Origin: DASSKA01 sp963839365
GTDB lineage: Bacteria > Actinomycetota > Actinomycetes > Propionibacteriales > Nocardioidaceae
Direction of reading: 5' to 3'
DNA: 64,000 nt
Assembly (NCBI GenBank): GCA_963839365.1
Contig: CAWIUT010000001.1
Location: 248,001 to 312,000 of the forward strand
Shown here: piece after piece, positions 44,583 through 52,619 of the stretch
Layout: every line of letters begins with the position of its first letter
How positions within the stretch are numbered: the first letter of the stretch is position 1
The notes under the pieces: generated by a model
What the model saw: only the letters and a program-made list of their open reading frames with translations
What the model was told of the DNA's origin: nothing
Database searches by the model: none
Translations under genes and position numbers: made by a program

Positions 44583-44866
44583 GACGGCTAGTAGTTCACC
44601 TCGAACGCCAGCGGCGCCGAAGCTGGGTAGTTCTTGTACCCGCAGATGCGCGCGTACTTGTACCCCTTCCCGGTCCTGACGGTGATCGTTTGCTTGTGGC
44701 TGTCGCTGGTCGTCTGTGATGTGTTGAGGCCGATCCCAGCGATGCTGAACCCCGCCTTGTAGACCTTGGTTTTGCCGTTGCGGGTCCAGAACGGGTCTTG
44801 AATCTGCTGGGCGTAGCCCGCGGAGTAGTTGCAGTTTGAATCGCCCCGGGTTTCGTGGAGGCTCGG

Positions 44867-45829
44867 TTAGTTGGCTTTGGCCTCGATGAGGTCCCGAGCC
44901 TGAGGGTAGCGGTCGGGCTGGTTGCCGCCCCAGAATGCCTGCTCGAACTCGGCCGGCGGGACGTGGCTGAGCTCGCCGTGGAGCCTGCGGTGGTTGAACC
45001 AGTCGACGTATTCGGCGACGGCGATCTCGACGTCGCCGACGTTCTTCCAGCCGCCCTGGGGGCGCATCACGGGGTTGCGGATGCACTCGGCCTTGAACAG
45101 CGAGTTCAGGGCCTCGGCCATCGCGTTGTCGTAGCTGTCGCCCTTGGACCCGACGGAGGCGACGGCCTCGGCCTCGGCGAGCCGCTCGGTGTAGCGGATC
45201 GCTCGGTATTGCACGCCACGGTCGCTGTGGTGCACGAGCCCGGTGACGTCCTGGCCGGCGCGCTGGCGGGCCCACAAACCCATGTCCAGGGCGTCCAGAG
45301 CCAGGTCGGTGCGCAGCGAGGTGGACACCTGCCAGCCCACCACCATCCGGGAGAACACATCGAGCACGAACGCCACGTAGACCCACCCGGCGTGGGTGCG
45401 GACATAGGTCAGGTCCGCCACCCACAACCGGTTCGGCGCATCGGCGACGAACTGCCGGTTGACCTTGTCCTCGGGGCGAGGGCTCTCCGCACCGTCGCTG
45501 TGGGTGGTCTTGCGGGTCTTCTCCCGCGGGATCCCGCGTAGCCCCTCGGCCCGCATCAGTCGTTCCACCGTGCAGCGGGCCACCCCGTGGCCCTTGCGGA
45601 CCAGTTCGGCGTGGACCTTGCGGGCGCCGTAGACGCCCAGGTTGTGCTTGTGCACGTGTTTGATCTCCTCGGTGAGCTCGGCGTCCCTGACCGCCCGCGC
45701 CGAGGGCGGTCGGGACCGGTGGGCGTAGTAGGTCGACGGAGCGATCTGCGCGTCGGTGCCCTCCAGGGCAGCACAGATCGGCTCGACTCCGTGTTCGTCG
45801 CGATGCGCCTCGACGAACGCCACCTTCAC
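44867..45829 (-). CDS. IS3 transposase OrfB (DDE integrase core)
   Basis: 320 residues with a helical HTH_21-like N-terminus and an rve core. Catalytic acids: D in LWVADLTYVRTHAGWVYVAF, D in LVHHSDRGVQYRAIRYTERL, E in YDNAMAEALNSLFKAECIRN. The start ATG overlaps the orfA stop (ATGA); family members usually make OrfAB by -1 frameshifting near the overlap. Complete. Confidence 0.95.
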   Translation of the reverse strand: MKVAFVEAHRDEHGVEPICAALEGTDAQIAPSTYYAHRSRPPSARAVRDAELTEEIKHVHKHNLGVYGARKVHAELVRKGHGVARCTVERLMRAEGLRGIPREKTRKTTHSDGAESPRPEDKVNRQFVADAPNRLWVADLTYVRTHAGWVYVAFVLDVFSRMVVGWQVSTSLRTDLALDALDMGLWARQRAGQDVTGLVHHSDRGVQYRAIRYTERLAEAEAVASVGSKGDSYDNAMAEALNSLFKAECIRNPVMRPQGGWKNVGDVEIAVAEYVDWFNHRRLHGELSHVPPAEFEQAFWGGNQPDRYPQARDLIEAKAN

Positions 45830-46143
45830 TTCGACGGGCGGTCGAGCTCCGCCGCAAAGAAAGCCGAGGCCTGCCGCAAAATCGTGTTCGCGCGCCGCAG
45901 CTCACGGACCTCCCGCTCGAGCTCGGCGAGCCGGGTCGCGTCGTCCGTCGTGGTGCCCGCGCGCAGCCCTCCGTCGATCTCGGCCTGCCGAACCCAGTTG
46001 CGCAGCGCCTCCTTGTGCACCCCGAGCTGACCCGCGATCCGTGCGATAGCCCCACGCGAGCTGGCCGGGTCGCGCCGCGCCTCCAAGGCCATCCGGGTCG
46101 CCCGCTCCCGCAACTCCTCGTTGTACTTCTTCGGTGCTGCCAT
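45826..46143 (-). CDS. IS3 transposase OrfA
   Basis: 105 residues starting MAAPKKYNEELRERATRMAL (upstream in-frame ATGs at 46152 and 46155 are possible). It has a helix-turn-helix (ARIAGQLGVHKEALRNWVRQ) followed by a leucine-zipper-like stretch (RLAELEREVRELRRANTILR), as usual for IS3 OrfA, which binds the ends and dimerises. Confidence 0.92.
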   Translation of the reverse strand: MAAPKKYNEELRERATRMALEARRDPASSRGAIARIAGQLGVHKEALRNWVRQAEIDGGLRAGTTTDDATRLAELEREVRELRRANTILRQASAFFAAELDRPSK

Positions 46144-47191
46144 GACTCTCATCATCCTTCCCAGGATTGAGAGCCTCCATCAGACCCGGGGCGATTCAGT
46201 TGTAGACCACGCCGTCAGACGGGTGGCCGTTGCCACCAAGGAACGCCCACGCCTTCCACCGATAGGTGTCGGTGGCGGTGTCGACGTTGTAGTTGGTGTA
46301 GAGCACCCGGCAATACCTGCGCTGCTTGCGGAAGTTCCAGTTCACCTTCTCGGTGCCGATGAAGTAGTCCTGATTGATGTCCACCGGCCCGACCCCGGAC
46401 GAGGTGTCCTGCTGCTGCGAGTAGCTGAGCCCACCGCCATAGGTCGATGACGGGCTCATGATCGCGACGCCGATCTTGGTCTTTTCGGTGGTCTGCCACG
46501 TGTACTTGTCCCACGTGCGCCCGTCGAGGATGTAGTGCATAATCGGCACCATCCGCTGCTTCCACGCGTTGAGGTTCTTCCACACGTACGTGGTGCCGAT
46601 GTAGTTGGCCCCCGAGCCCGAGCAGCTGCTCGTCGAGCTCGTCGTCATCGTCGCGTTCGACGTCGCCGCGTCGAGCGTGGTGCCGGCGTTGAGCTGCAGC
46701 CCGGACAGCGGGGCGTGTGCCTGCGCCTGCGCGTTGGCCTGGTCAGGCAGCCCCGGCGCCTGCGCCTTCGCTGGCAGCATGTCCGGGTTCACCGCCTCGC
46801 CCCACGTCCAGTCCGGGCGTCCGTGCTGCGCGTCCGGCGGAGTCGCGGCCATGGTGAAGATCCGGTCCTGGCCGTTGGCCTGGGCGTCCACCTCGAGCTG
46901 CACCGAGCCGTCGGGGTTCACCGTGGCCGGCGCGTTCCCGAGCCCGCCGCGGATGTTGAACTCGCCGGACGGGGTCGATACCCCGGTCGCGATGGGCGTC
47001 TCGACGTCGCCCTCGGGTGTCGAGTGCTCGACGCTGACCGTGATCGTGGCCGCGACCGGTGACCCGTGGCCGTCGACCAGGGTGCCGGCGATGATTTGCG
47101 GCCCTTGCCCGTCGGCCAGGGCGTTCGATCCGAGCGGTAGTAGCGCGGTCAGCATCGCCGCTGTAGCGGCTGCCGCTAGTTGCTTACGCAT

Positions 47192-47533
47192 AAGGCTTGT
47201 GGCCCCTTTCCTCGTGGAATGGGGGCGTCCCTCGTGCGCCCCCGCATAGGTGAGGGTGTCGGAGTGAGAGCGACGACATGCCGCGAACAAGGTGCAGACT
47301 TTTGCAATTGCACAACAACGCAGGGAACCGGCACGGCGCCTCAAGGGGCTATGAGCCCGATGGGATCTCGGGCGACGCCCTGGGCTCCAGACGTTAGTCT
47401 CCGACAGGCTCGGACCCATGTGAGGGGCTGGTCAGGCTGGTTGGTGGAGGCAAAGTCTTGTTGCGGCTATCGGGCACCACCGGGTTTCCGAGGCCTACGG
47501 CCATAGGGGCGATGCGTCGGAGGGGACCAGAAG
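47192..47533. other. Intergenic, leader of secreted-protein operon
   Basis: Divergent spacer. It holds the GAAAGGGG ribosome region of the operon at its left and a GGAGGGG site for the gene at 47534 at its right. I see no gene or clear repeat in between. Confidence 0.4.
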
Positions 47534-47749
47534 ATGTCGACACACCCGCCGATTTCCCTGAACGACATCTGTGGGCGAGCGGCCGCGTGGGCGATGGCGG
47601 TCGAAACCGCGGATGAGCCGATGATCATGGTGCGGCTGTGTCGACGCCACGACGACCCCATCCAGGCCTGTGTCGAGCAACTGCCCGAGCAGCGCATAGT
47701 GGATCAGGTGCCGATCGGTGCGGACGGCGGCGGTGCCAGCAGCGGCTAG
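47534..47749 (+). CDS. Small hypothetical protein
   Basis: 71 residues from ATG at 47534 behind a strong GGAGGGG site. Sequence includes HPPISLNDICGRAAAWAMAV and MIMVRLCRRHDDPIQACVEQ, ending GGGASSG. Compact helical protein with three Cys, unknown family. An IS5 element inserted directly after its stop codon, leaving it intact. Confidence 0.5.
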   Translation: MSTHPPISLNDICGRAAAWAMAVETADEPMIMVRLCRRHDDPIQACVEQLPEQRIVDQVPIGADGGGASSG

Positions 47750-47753
47750 CTAG

Positions 47754-48744
47754 GGCGTGTCTCCCATATCTGGCGCGAGGCGCGGGAGAGTATCGGGCGG
47801 TGAGCTCTTCGAGGTGCCAGACGTTGTCGGATGCCGAGTGGGAGCGGATCGAGCCGCTGCTGCCTTCGAATGCGGGGCGGCGAGGTCATCCGTTCGGCCC
47901 GAGTCGCCGCGTGGTCGAGGCGATCATCTACCGCTACCGCACCGGGATGCCGTGGCGAGACCTGCCGCGTGAGGTGTTCGGGCCCTGGCAGACAGTCTGG
48001 AAGCGCCACCGTCGCTACGCCGCCGACGGGACATGGGACAGGGTGCTGGCCGAACTGCTGGCGCAGGCCGACGCCGAGGGCAAGGTCGACTGGACGGTCT
48101 CGGTCGACGCCACGATCAGCCGCGCTCACCAGCACGGCACCAACACCGCCCGAGCCGATCAGGACACAGGGGGCTCGATCGAGTTACACGAATCTGCCGG
48201 CGGGCTTCCTCGCGAGCCCGCTGGGTGGTGAGCGAGAACCCGCAGGTCACGGGGTAGGTCGCTCCCGTGGCGGGCTGACCAGCAAGATCCATGCCGCGGT
48301 CGACGGGCACGGTCGCCCGTTGGCGCTGGTGGTCACCGCAGGCCAGCGCAATGACGGGGCGATGCTGGCCGAGGTGATGGCCGACATCCGGGTACCTCGG
48401 CTCGGACCGGGTCCTGCGCGCACCCGCCCCGAGGTCGTCGTGGCCGACCGCGCGTACACCAACGGCGTCAACCGACGCATGCTGGCCGCGCGCAGGGTCA
48501 AGACGGTCATCCCCCAGAAGAGCAGCGAGATCGCGGCCCGACTGCGCAGGGGCTCGGCCGGTGGGAGGCCGCCAGCCTTCGATGCCGAGATCTACAAGGG
48601 CCGCAACGTTGTGGAGCGCTCGTTCAACCTGTCCAAGCAGTGGCGAGGGCTGGCCACTCGCTACGACAAGCTCGCCATCACCTACCGGGCCGCGGCTGTC
48701 CTCCAGGCCTGCATCCGCTGGCTACGCCTATTGGGAGACACGCC
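47754..48744 (+). mobile_element. IS5-family (IS427-like) element
   Basis: A 991-base element with inverted ends GGCGTGTCTCCCA and (complement) GGCGTGTCTCCCA, flanked by a CTAG duplication (47750-47753 and 48745-48748), a usual target of this group. It carries one transposase split over two frames. The TAG stop of the transposase lies in the right CTAG duplication. Confidence 0.92.
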
Positions 48745-48748
48745 CTAG
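47800..48748 (+). CDS. IS5-family transposase in two frames
   Basis: Frame 1 (GTG at 47800 to TGA at 48229-48231) gives LSDAEWERIEPLLPSNAGRR and VDWTVSVDATISRAHQHGTN. Frame 2 continues from about 48185 with GHGVGRSRGGLTSKIHAAVD, VVVADRAYTNGVNRRMLAAR and GRNVVERSFNLSKQWRGLAT to the TAG at 48746. The DDE residues lie across both frames. Many IS427-group elements use programmed frameshifting to join the two; I do not see a clear slippery site, so a +1 disruption is also possible. Confidence 0.85.
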
Positions 48749-48985
48749 GCCGCGTGGCAGGGGTCGCAGATGACCGCGCTCGTGCGTGCCGGCGCGGGCA
48801 GCGGCCTCTCCGCCGCGGGCCGCGACAAGGCCCTCGGGACCACGATTCCCGAACTGCCTCTGAGGCACCTCGCCGAGACGCGTGGCCACTAGACGTCCTC
48901 CACCGCATCGGCTGACGAACGAACGTCCGGAATTGCCGCGGTGAGGGAAAGGTTCGGCAGCCGATGACCGCGGCTTTCGGTGGCG
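48749..48985. other. Spacer, no gene seen
   Basis: A plus-strand reading LVRAGAGSGLSAAGRDKALG ending LRHLAETRGH (about 48770-48892) could be a remnant tail, but has no supported start or homology. Otherwise nothing. Confidence 0.35.
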
Positions 48986-49413
48986 CTACTGCGACGTCTT
49001 GTCGCGGAGCAGCCGTACCTGGTCCTCGTGCAGCGGCCACGTCTCCGGTTCGGAATCGTCGGAGTTGCCCAGCGCGGCCCGTGCGGCTGCTTCCAGATCA
49101 CCGGGGTAGTTCAGGGGCGCGTCTGCCCGGAAGTGGTAGGCAGTGCCATCACTCACCTGCTCCAGCCCGACCTCAGCAGCCGCCGGTCGGGCATCCAGCA
49201 CCACGATCGACACCTCTGGGACCGTGGCGAATCCAACCCGCACGCCGGCCCACGTCCGAGCACGTGCCGGCACCGGAACCCCGTCGACTCGCCAGGTGAC
49301 TCGCTCCCACGCGTCCCAGTCGTCGGCCGCTCGATCGGTCATCACCATGGCCCGACTCCAGTACCGGCCCCTCTCTGGCTCGGGTAAGGCAGGCGTGATG
49401 CGGTTGACGAGCG

Positions 49414-50832
49414 AGTGGCGTCCGCCAGAGTGGTGTACGGATCCCGGTGAGCGTGTCGCTGCCGATGTAGGCGACGGCCACCGGGTGATCCTTCGAGCGA
49501 ACCTCTCACAGAACCCTCGAACGGAGCACCACGATGACCGTCAGGTCCAGTATCGATCCTGCCCGCCTGCTCGAAGAACAACTGGCTCAGGCCTCCCCGG
49601 ATCTGCTGCGCGAGCTGCTGCAGACCTTCGTCAACACCCTGCTGTCCGCTGAGGCCGACGCGGTGTGCGGCGCCGAGTACGGCACCAGCAGCCCTGATCG
49701 GGTCAACCGCCGCAACGGCTACCGGCACCGCGACTTCGACACCCGCGCCGGCACGGGCGACGTCGCGGTGCCCAAGCTGCGACAGGGCTCCTACTTCCCT
49801 GAGTGGCTGCTCGAGCGCCGCAAGCGGGCCGAGCGGGCGCTGACGTCGGTGGTGGCGACGTGCTACCTGCTCGGAGTCTCGACGCGGCGGATGGACAAGC
49901 TCGTGCAGTCCCTCGGCATCACCACGCTGTCGAAGTCGCAGGTCAGCGAGATGGCCAAGGACCTCGACGCCCACGTCGAGCAGTTTCGCACCCGCCGCCT
50001 GGAAGACGCCGGCCCGTTCACCTTCCTCGCCGCCGACGCCCTGGTGCTCAAGGTCCGCGAAGGCGGCCGCGTGGTGCCTGTGCACGCCCTGGTCGCCACC
50101 GGTGTCAACGCCGACGGGCACCGAGAAGTCCTGGGTGTGCAGGTCACCTCCAGCGAGGACGGCGCCGGCTGGTTAGCGTTCTTCCGCGACCTCACCGCCC
50201 GCGGCCTGAGCGGCGTCAAGCTGGTCACCAGCGACGCGCACCGCGGCCTCACGAACGCGATCAGCGCGACCCTGCCCGGCGCAGCGTGGCAACGCTGCCG
50301 CACCCACTACGCCGCCAACCTCATGTCCGTGACACCGAAAAGCTCCTGGGGCTGGGTCAAAGCGCTGCTGCACTCGGTCTACGACCAGCCCGACGCCGAA
50401 GCGGTGCACGCCCAGTTCGACCGGGTCGTCGACGCCCTGAGCGAGAAGCTCCCCAAGGTCGCCGAGCACCTCGAACAAGCGCGCGCCGACATCCTCGCCT
50501 TCACCGCGTTCCCCAAGGAGATCTGGCGCCAGATCTGGTCCAACAACCCCAACGAACGGCTCAACCGCGAGATCCGCCGCCGCACCGACGTCGTCGGCAT
50601 CTTCCCCGACCGCAGCTCGATCATCCGGCTCGTCGGCGCCGTCCTGGCCGAACAACACGACGAATGGGCCGAAGGCCGTCGCTACCTCGGACTCGACGTC
50701 CTGGCCCGCTCACAAGCCGTCGACACCACCACCGAGGAGGTGAGCACCGAGCTGACCACCATCCAGGCGATCACCGCCTGAACTACAACGACGAAGGATC
50801 ACCCGTCGTACACCACTCCCAAGGACTTGACC
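49414..50832 (+). mobile_element. IS256-family element, copy B
   Basis: A 1419-base element with ends AGTGGCGTCC...GAGTGGTGTACG and (complement) GGTCAAGTCC...GAGTGGTGTACG, flanked by an 8-base duplication GACGAGCG (49406-49413 and 50833-50840). Nearly identical to copy C in the opposite orientation 1.8 kb away. It interrupts the hypothetical gene on the minus strand. Confidence 0.92.
49534..50781 (+). CDS. IS256-family transposase (copy B)
   Basis: 415 residues, intact, with the mutator DDE context FLAADALVLKVREGG, LVTSDAHRGLTNAIS and SNNPNERLNREIRRRTDVVG. It differs from copy C at one residue I can see (TGDVAVPKL here, TVDVAVPKL in C), so one of them duplicated recently. Confidence 0.95.
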   Translation: MTVRSSIDPARLLEEQLAQASPDLLRELLQTFVNTLLSAEADAVCGAEYGTSSPDRVNRRNGYRHRDFDTRAGTGDVAVPKLRQGSYFPEWLLERRKRAERALTSVVATCYLLGVSTRRMDKLVQSLGITTLSKSQVSEMAKDLDAHVEQFRTRRLEDAGPFTFLAADALVLKVREGGRVVPVHALVATGVNADGHREVLGVQVTSSEDGAGWLAFFRDLTARGLSGVKLVTSDAHRGLTNAISATLPGAAWQRCRTHYAANLMSVTPKSSWGWVKALLHSVYDQPDAEAVHAQFDRVVDALSEKLPKVAEHLEQARADILAFTAFPKEIWRQIWSNNPNERLNREIRRRTDVVGIFPDRSSIIRLVGAVLAEQHDEWAEGRRYLGLDVLARSQAVDTTTEEVSTELTTIQAITA

Positions 50833-51099
50833 GACGAGCGTAAACAGGGCCTTGTGGGCCAGCTCGCGCGCCGAGTCCTTGTCGGGCGGAACCATCAGCC
50901 GTGTGTATCGCTCTGTCGGCATCGTGCCGACCAGGACCCAGGGGGTCGGCGGGCCGTGCCGATTCCAGGCGTGCATCAGCCAGACCGCCCAGCTGGGCTC
51001 ACCGATTGTCCCTTCGAAGAAGTCCAGCCAACGCGGCCCATCCCAACCAGTGCCGAGGCCAAAGATGGGGAAGTCGAAGGCGGGATAATTCGCCGTCAT

Positions 51100-51509
51100 G
51101 CAGCCACGCCCCCTTCAACCCGGTCGAACCCTGGTGCTCGTCGGAGGCTACCGCAGCGAACCGCTGCCTTGGCTCCTCAACGATCCCCACGTCCCGGGTG
51201 CGCGGGACATGATCAACCGCACTCCGAGCCTGTCAACGGACTACGCCGCCCAGCCGTTTACCGGATTTGCCGCTGTCAGCGCTCCGGTCGCCGCCGATGA
51301 TCTTGCGCTTCGACGGGAGGGACGGAGCTGGATCTTGGCTGTGCCGGAGCCTTCGTCCAGGTTCAGTTCTGGTGCACTCGGATACGGCGTGAAGGCCCCT
51401 GACCAGTTGGACACACCCATGCCGCAACACCATCCACCACTTGCGAAGACATGGGATGCGGGTGGCCCAGGCAGGGCGGCCTTGGTTCGCCTGCGAGGTC
51501 TTCAACAAC
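51100..51509. other. Spacer, no intact gene seen
   Basis: Region between the split hypothetical gene and the BAAT remnant. The plus-strand frame from 51098 is open but shows no recognisable protein until it meets the remnant. It may hold more decayed sequence of the same gene. Confidence 0.35.
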
Positions 51510-51903
51510 TTGGTCTTGGGCCTTGGCCCAAGCCGGCCTGGACCCTGCACGGCAAGCCAGTGCCGCACTCCCAGCAGTTCGGACCCCACCTCGGCCAACC
51601 CGGCCGCGGTCATCACAGTCGAGGACATCAACGGGCCGCTGCTGCTCGACTGCGGGGGCGCGGACCAGATGTGGCCGTCGTGCCCGATGGCGAACGCCAT
51701 CATCGACCGCCTGCAGGCCCACCGCGACTCCCACCCTCATCCTGCTGTCCTACCCGCATGCCAACCACTCCATCGGCACGCTCGTCCCGAACATCGCCTA
51801 CCGGAGCCCCGGCATCGCCGACACCACCTGGGCCGCCAACATGAAGGCACGCACCCAGGCTTGGCCAACCGTGGTCAACTTCCTGCGACACCTCGGGCAA
51901 TGA
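51510..51903 (+). pseudogene. Remnant of acyl-CoA thioester hydrolase/BAAT C-terminal domain
   Basis: Three frames read in succession: PAWTLHGKPVPH (about 51533-51568), then PAAVITVEDINGPLLLDCGG and ADQMWPSCPMANAIIDRL (about 51580-51725), then LILLSYPHANHSIGTLVPN to WPTVVNFLRHLGQ and a TGA at 51901. This is the C-terminal catalytic domain of BAAT-type hydrolases with the acid and His regions but at least two frameshifts. The N-terminal domain and nucleophile are missing. Confidence 0.75.
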
Positions 51904-51973
51904 CACGAACGTCCAGAACTACCGCTGGTCGCGCGTTGGCAGGTCATGCCCGAGGACCACGCCATCACCGGCC

Positions 51974-52567
51974 TCACTTCCGCATGGCCTTTTGCGGGTG
52001 CGGAGTGTCGCCACGTTCCAGCATCTCGACGTACTGCCGGATCCGGCGGGCACGGGTCTGTCCACGCTTGGCCTGGTGCACCCGGTACAGCACGGCGTAC
52101 CTGTTCGTGCGCGTCAGCACCTCCCACATCGCCTGCGCGCGTGGCGACGCGGCCAGCGCATCGCGCAGATCGTCCGGCACCTCGATCGACGCCGAACCCC
52201 GGTACGCCCTCTCCCACCGCCCGTCGGCCTTCGCCCGCTCGACCTCCGCGAGACCGGCCGGTTGCATGCGCCCCTCAGCAATCAGCCGTTCAGCCGCCTC
52301 GACGTTGCGATGCGACCATGAACTGCGCGCGCGCCGCGGCGTGAACCGGACACAGTAGGTCACCTCGTCCCGGCGGGTGAGCCGGCCGTCGATCCAGCCG
52401 TAGCAGAGCGCCTCGGGCAGCGCGTCATCATATGTCAGCAGCGTCGGGCGCGCTACGCCCTTCCTCGCCAACACCAGGCGTATGCCCAGCGATGACGCAT
52501 GGTTGGCCGCGAGCCAGGCGCGCCACGCGGCGGGGTCGGCGACGAGCAACTCCGGGGTCTCCTCCAC
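51974..52567 (-). CDS. YdeI/OmpD-associated family protein
   Basis: A 197-residue protein of the YdeI family (bacteriocin-protection-like): LLVADPAAWRAWLAANHASS, LPEALCYGWIDGRLTRRDEV, RFTPRRARSSWSHRNVEAAE, and a tail RRIRQYVEMLERGDTPHPQK. Cytosolic, function uncertain; linked to peptide resistance in some species. GTG at 52567 (VEETPELL) is chosen; the frame stays open to 52618. Copy C inserted 52 bases upstream, so its native promoter may be separated. Confidence 0.85.
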   Translation of the reverse strand: MEETPELLVADPAAWRAWLAANHASSLGIRLVLARKGVARPTLLTYDDALPEALCYGWIDGRLTRRDEVTYCVRFTPRRARSSWSHRNVEAAERLIAEGRMQPAGLAEVERAKADGRWERAYRGSASIEVPDDLRDALAASPRAQAMWEVLTRTNRYAVLYRVHQAKRGQTRARRIRQYVEMLERGDTPHPQKAMRK

Positions 52568-52619
52568 CTGACAATTCTCGGTGCAACCAACCCGATCCAC
52601 ACCCAGGCGCTGGCGCACC

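Larger units (their letters stand above)
44837..46198 (-). mobile_element. IS3-family element inside a secreted-protein gene
   Basis: A 1362-base element beginning and ending with inverted TGAATCGCCCCGGGT and GGAGGCTC (ends TG...CA, as in the IS3 family). A 3-base duplication GTT flanks it (44834-44836 and 46199-46201). It contains two overlapping frames, orfA and orfB. It disrupts the first gene of the 47191-43246 operon. Confidence 0.93.
44588..47191 (-). pseudogene. Secreted protein gene split by an IS3 element
   Basis: The N-terminal part (46199-47191, 331 codons) has a signal peptide (AAAATAAMLTALLPLGSNAL), an Ig-like/carboxypeptidase-regulatory-like domain (IAGTLVDGHGSPVAATITVS), an Ala/Gln/Pro linker and a domain with TYVWKNLNAWKQRMVPIMHY and TWQTTEKTKIGVAIMSPSST. 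It stops at the IS3 junction after GVVYN. The C-terminal 81 codons (44588-44833) continue in frame with CNYSAGYAQQIQDPFWTRNG and YKYARICGYKNYPASAPLAF. Removing the IS and one copy of the GTT duplication restores a 412-residue protein. No family recognised for the C-terminal domain. Confidence 0.85.
48986..51099 (-). pseudogene. Hypothetical gene split by IS256 copy B
   Basis: The N-terminal part (50833-51099) begins MTANYPAFDFPIFGLGTGWD and reads to KALFTLV at the IS edge. The C-terminal part (48986-49405) resumes NRITPALPEPERGRYWSRAM and ends WPLHEDQVRLLRDKTSQ. Removing the 1419-base IS and one GACGAGCG duplication restores a continuous 228-residue frame. No domain recognised; the acidic, Trp-rich sequence has no membrane segment. 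The downstream ATG at 49348 might allow a 120-residue remnant to be made. Confidence 0.85.
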
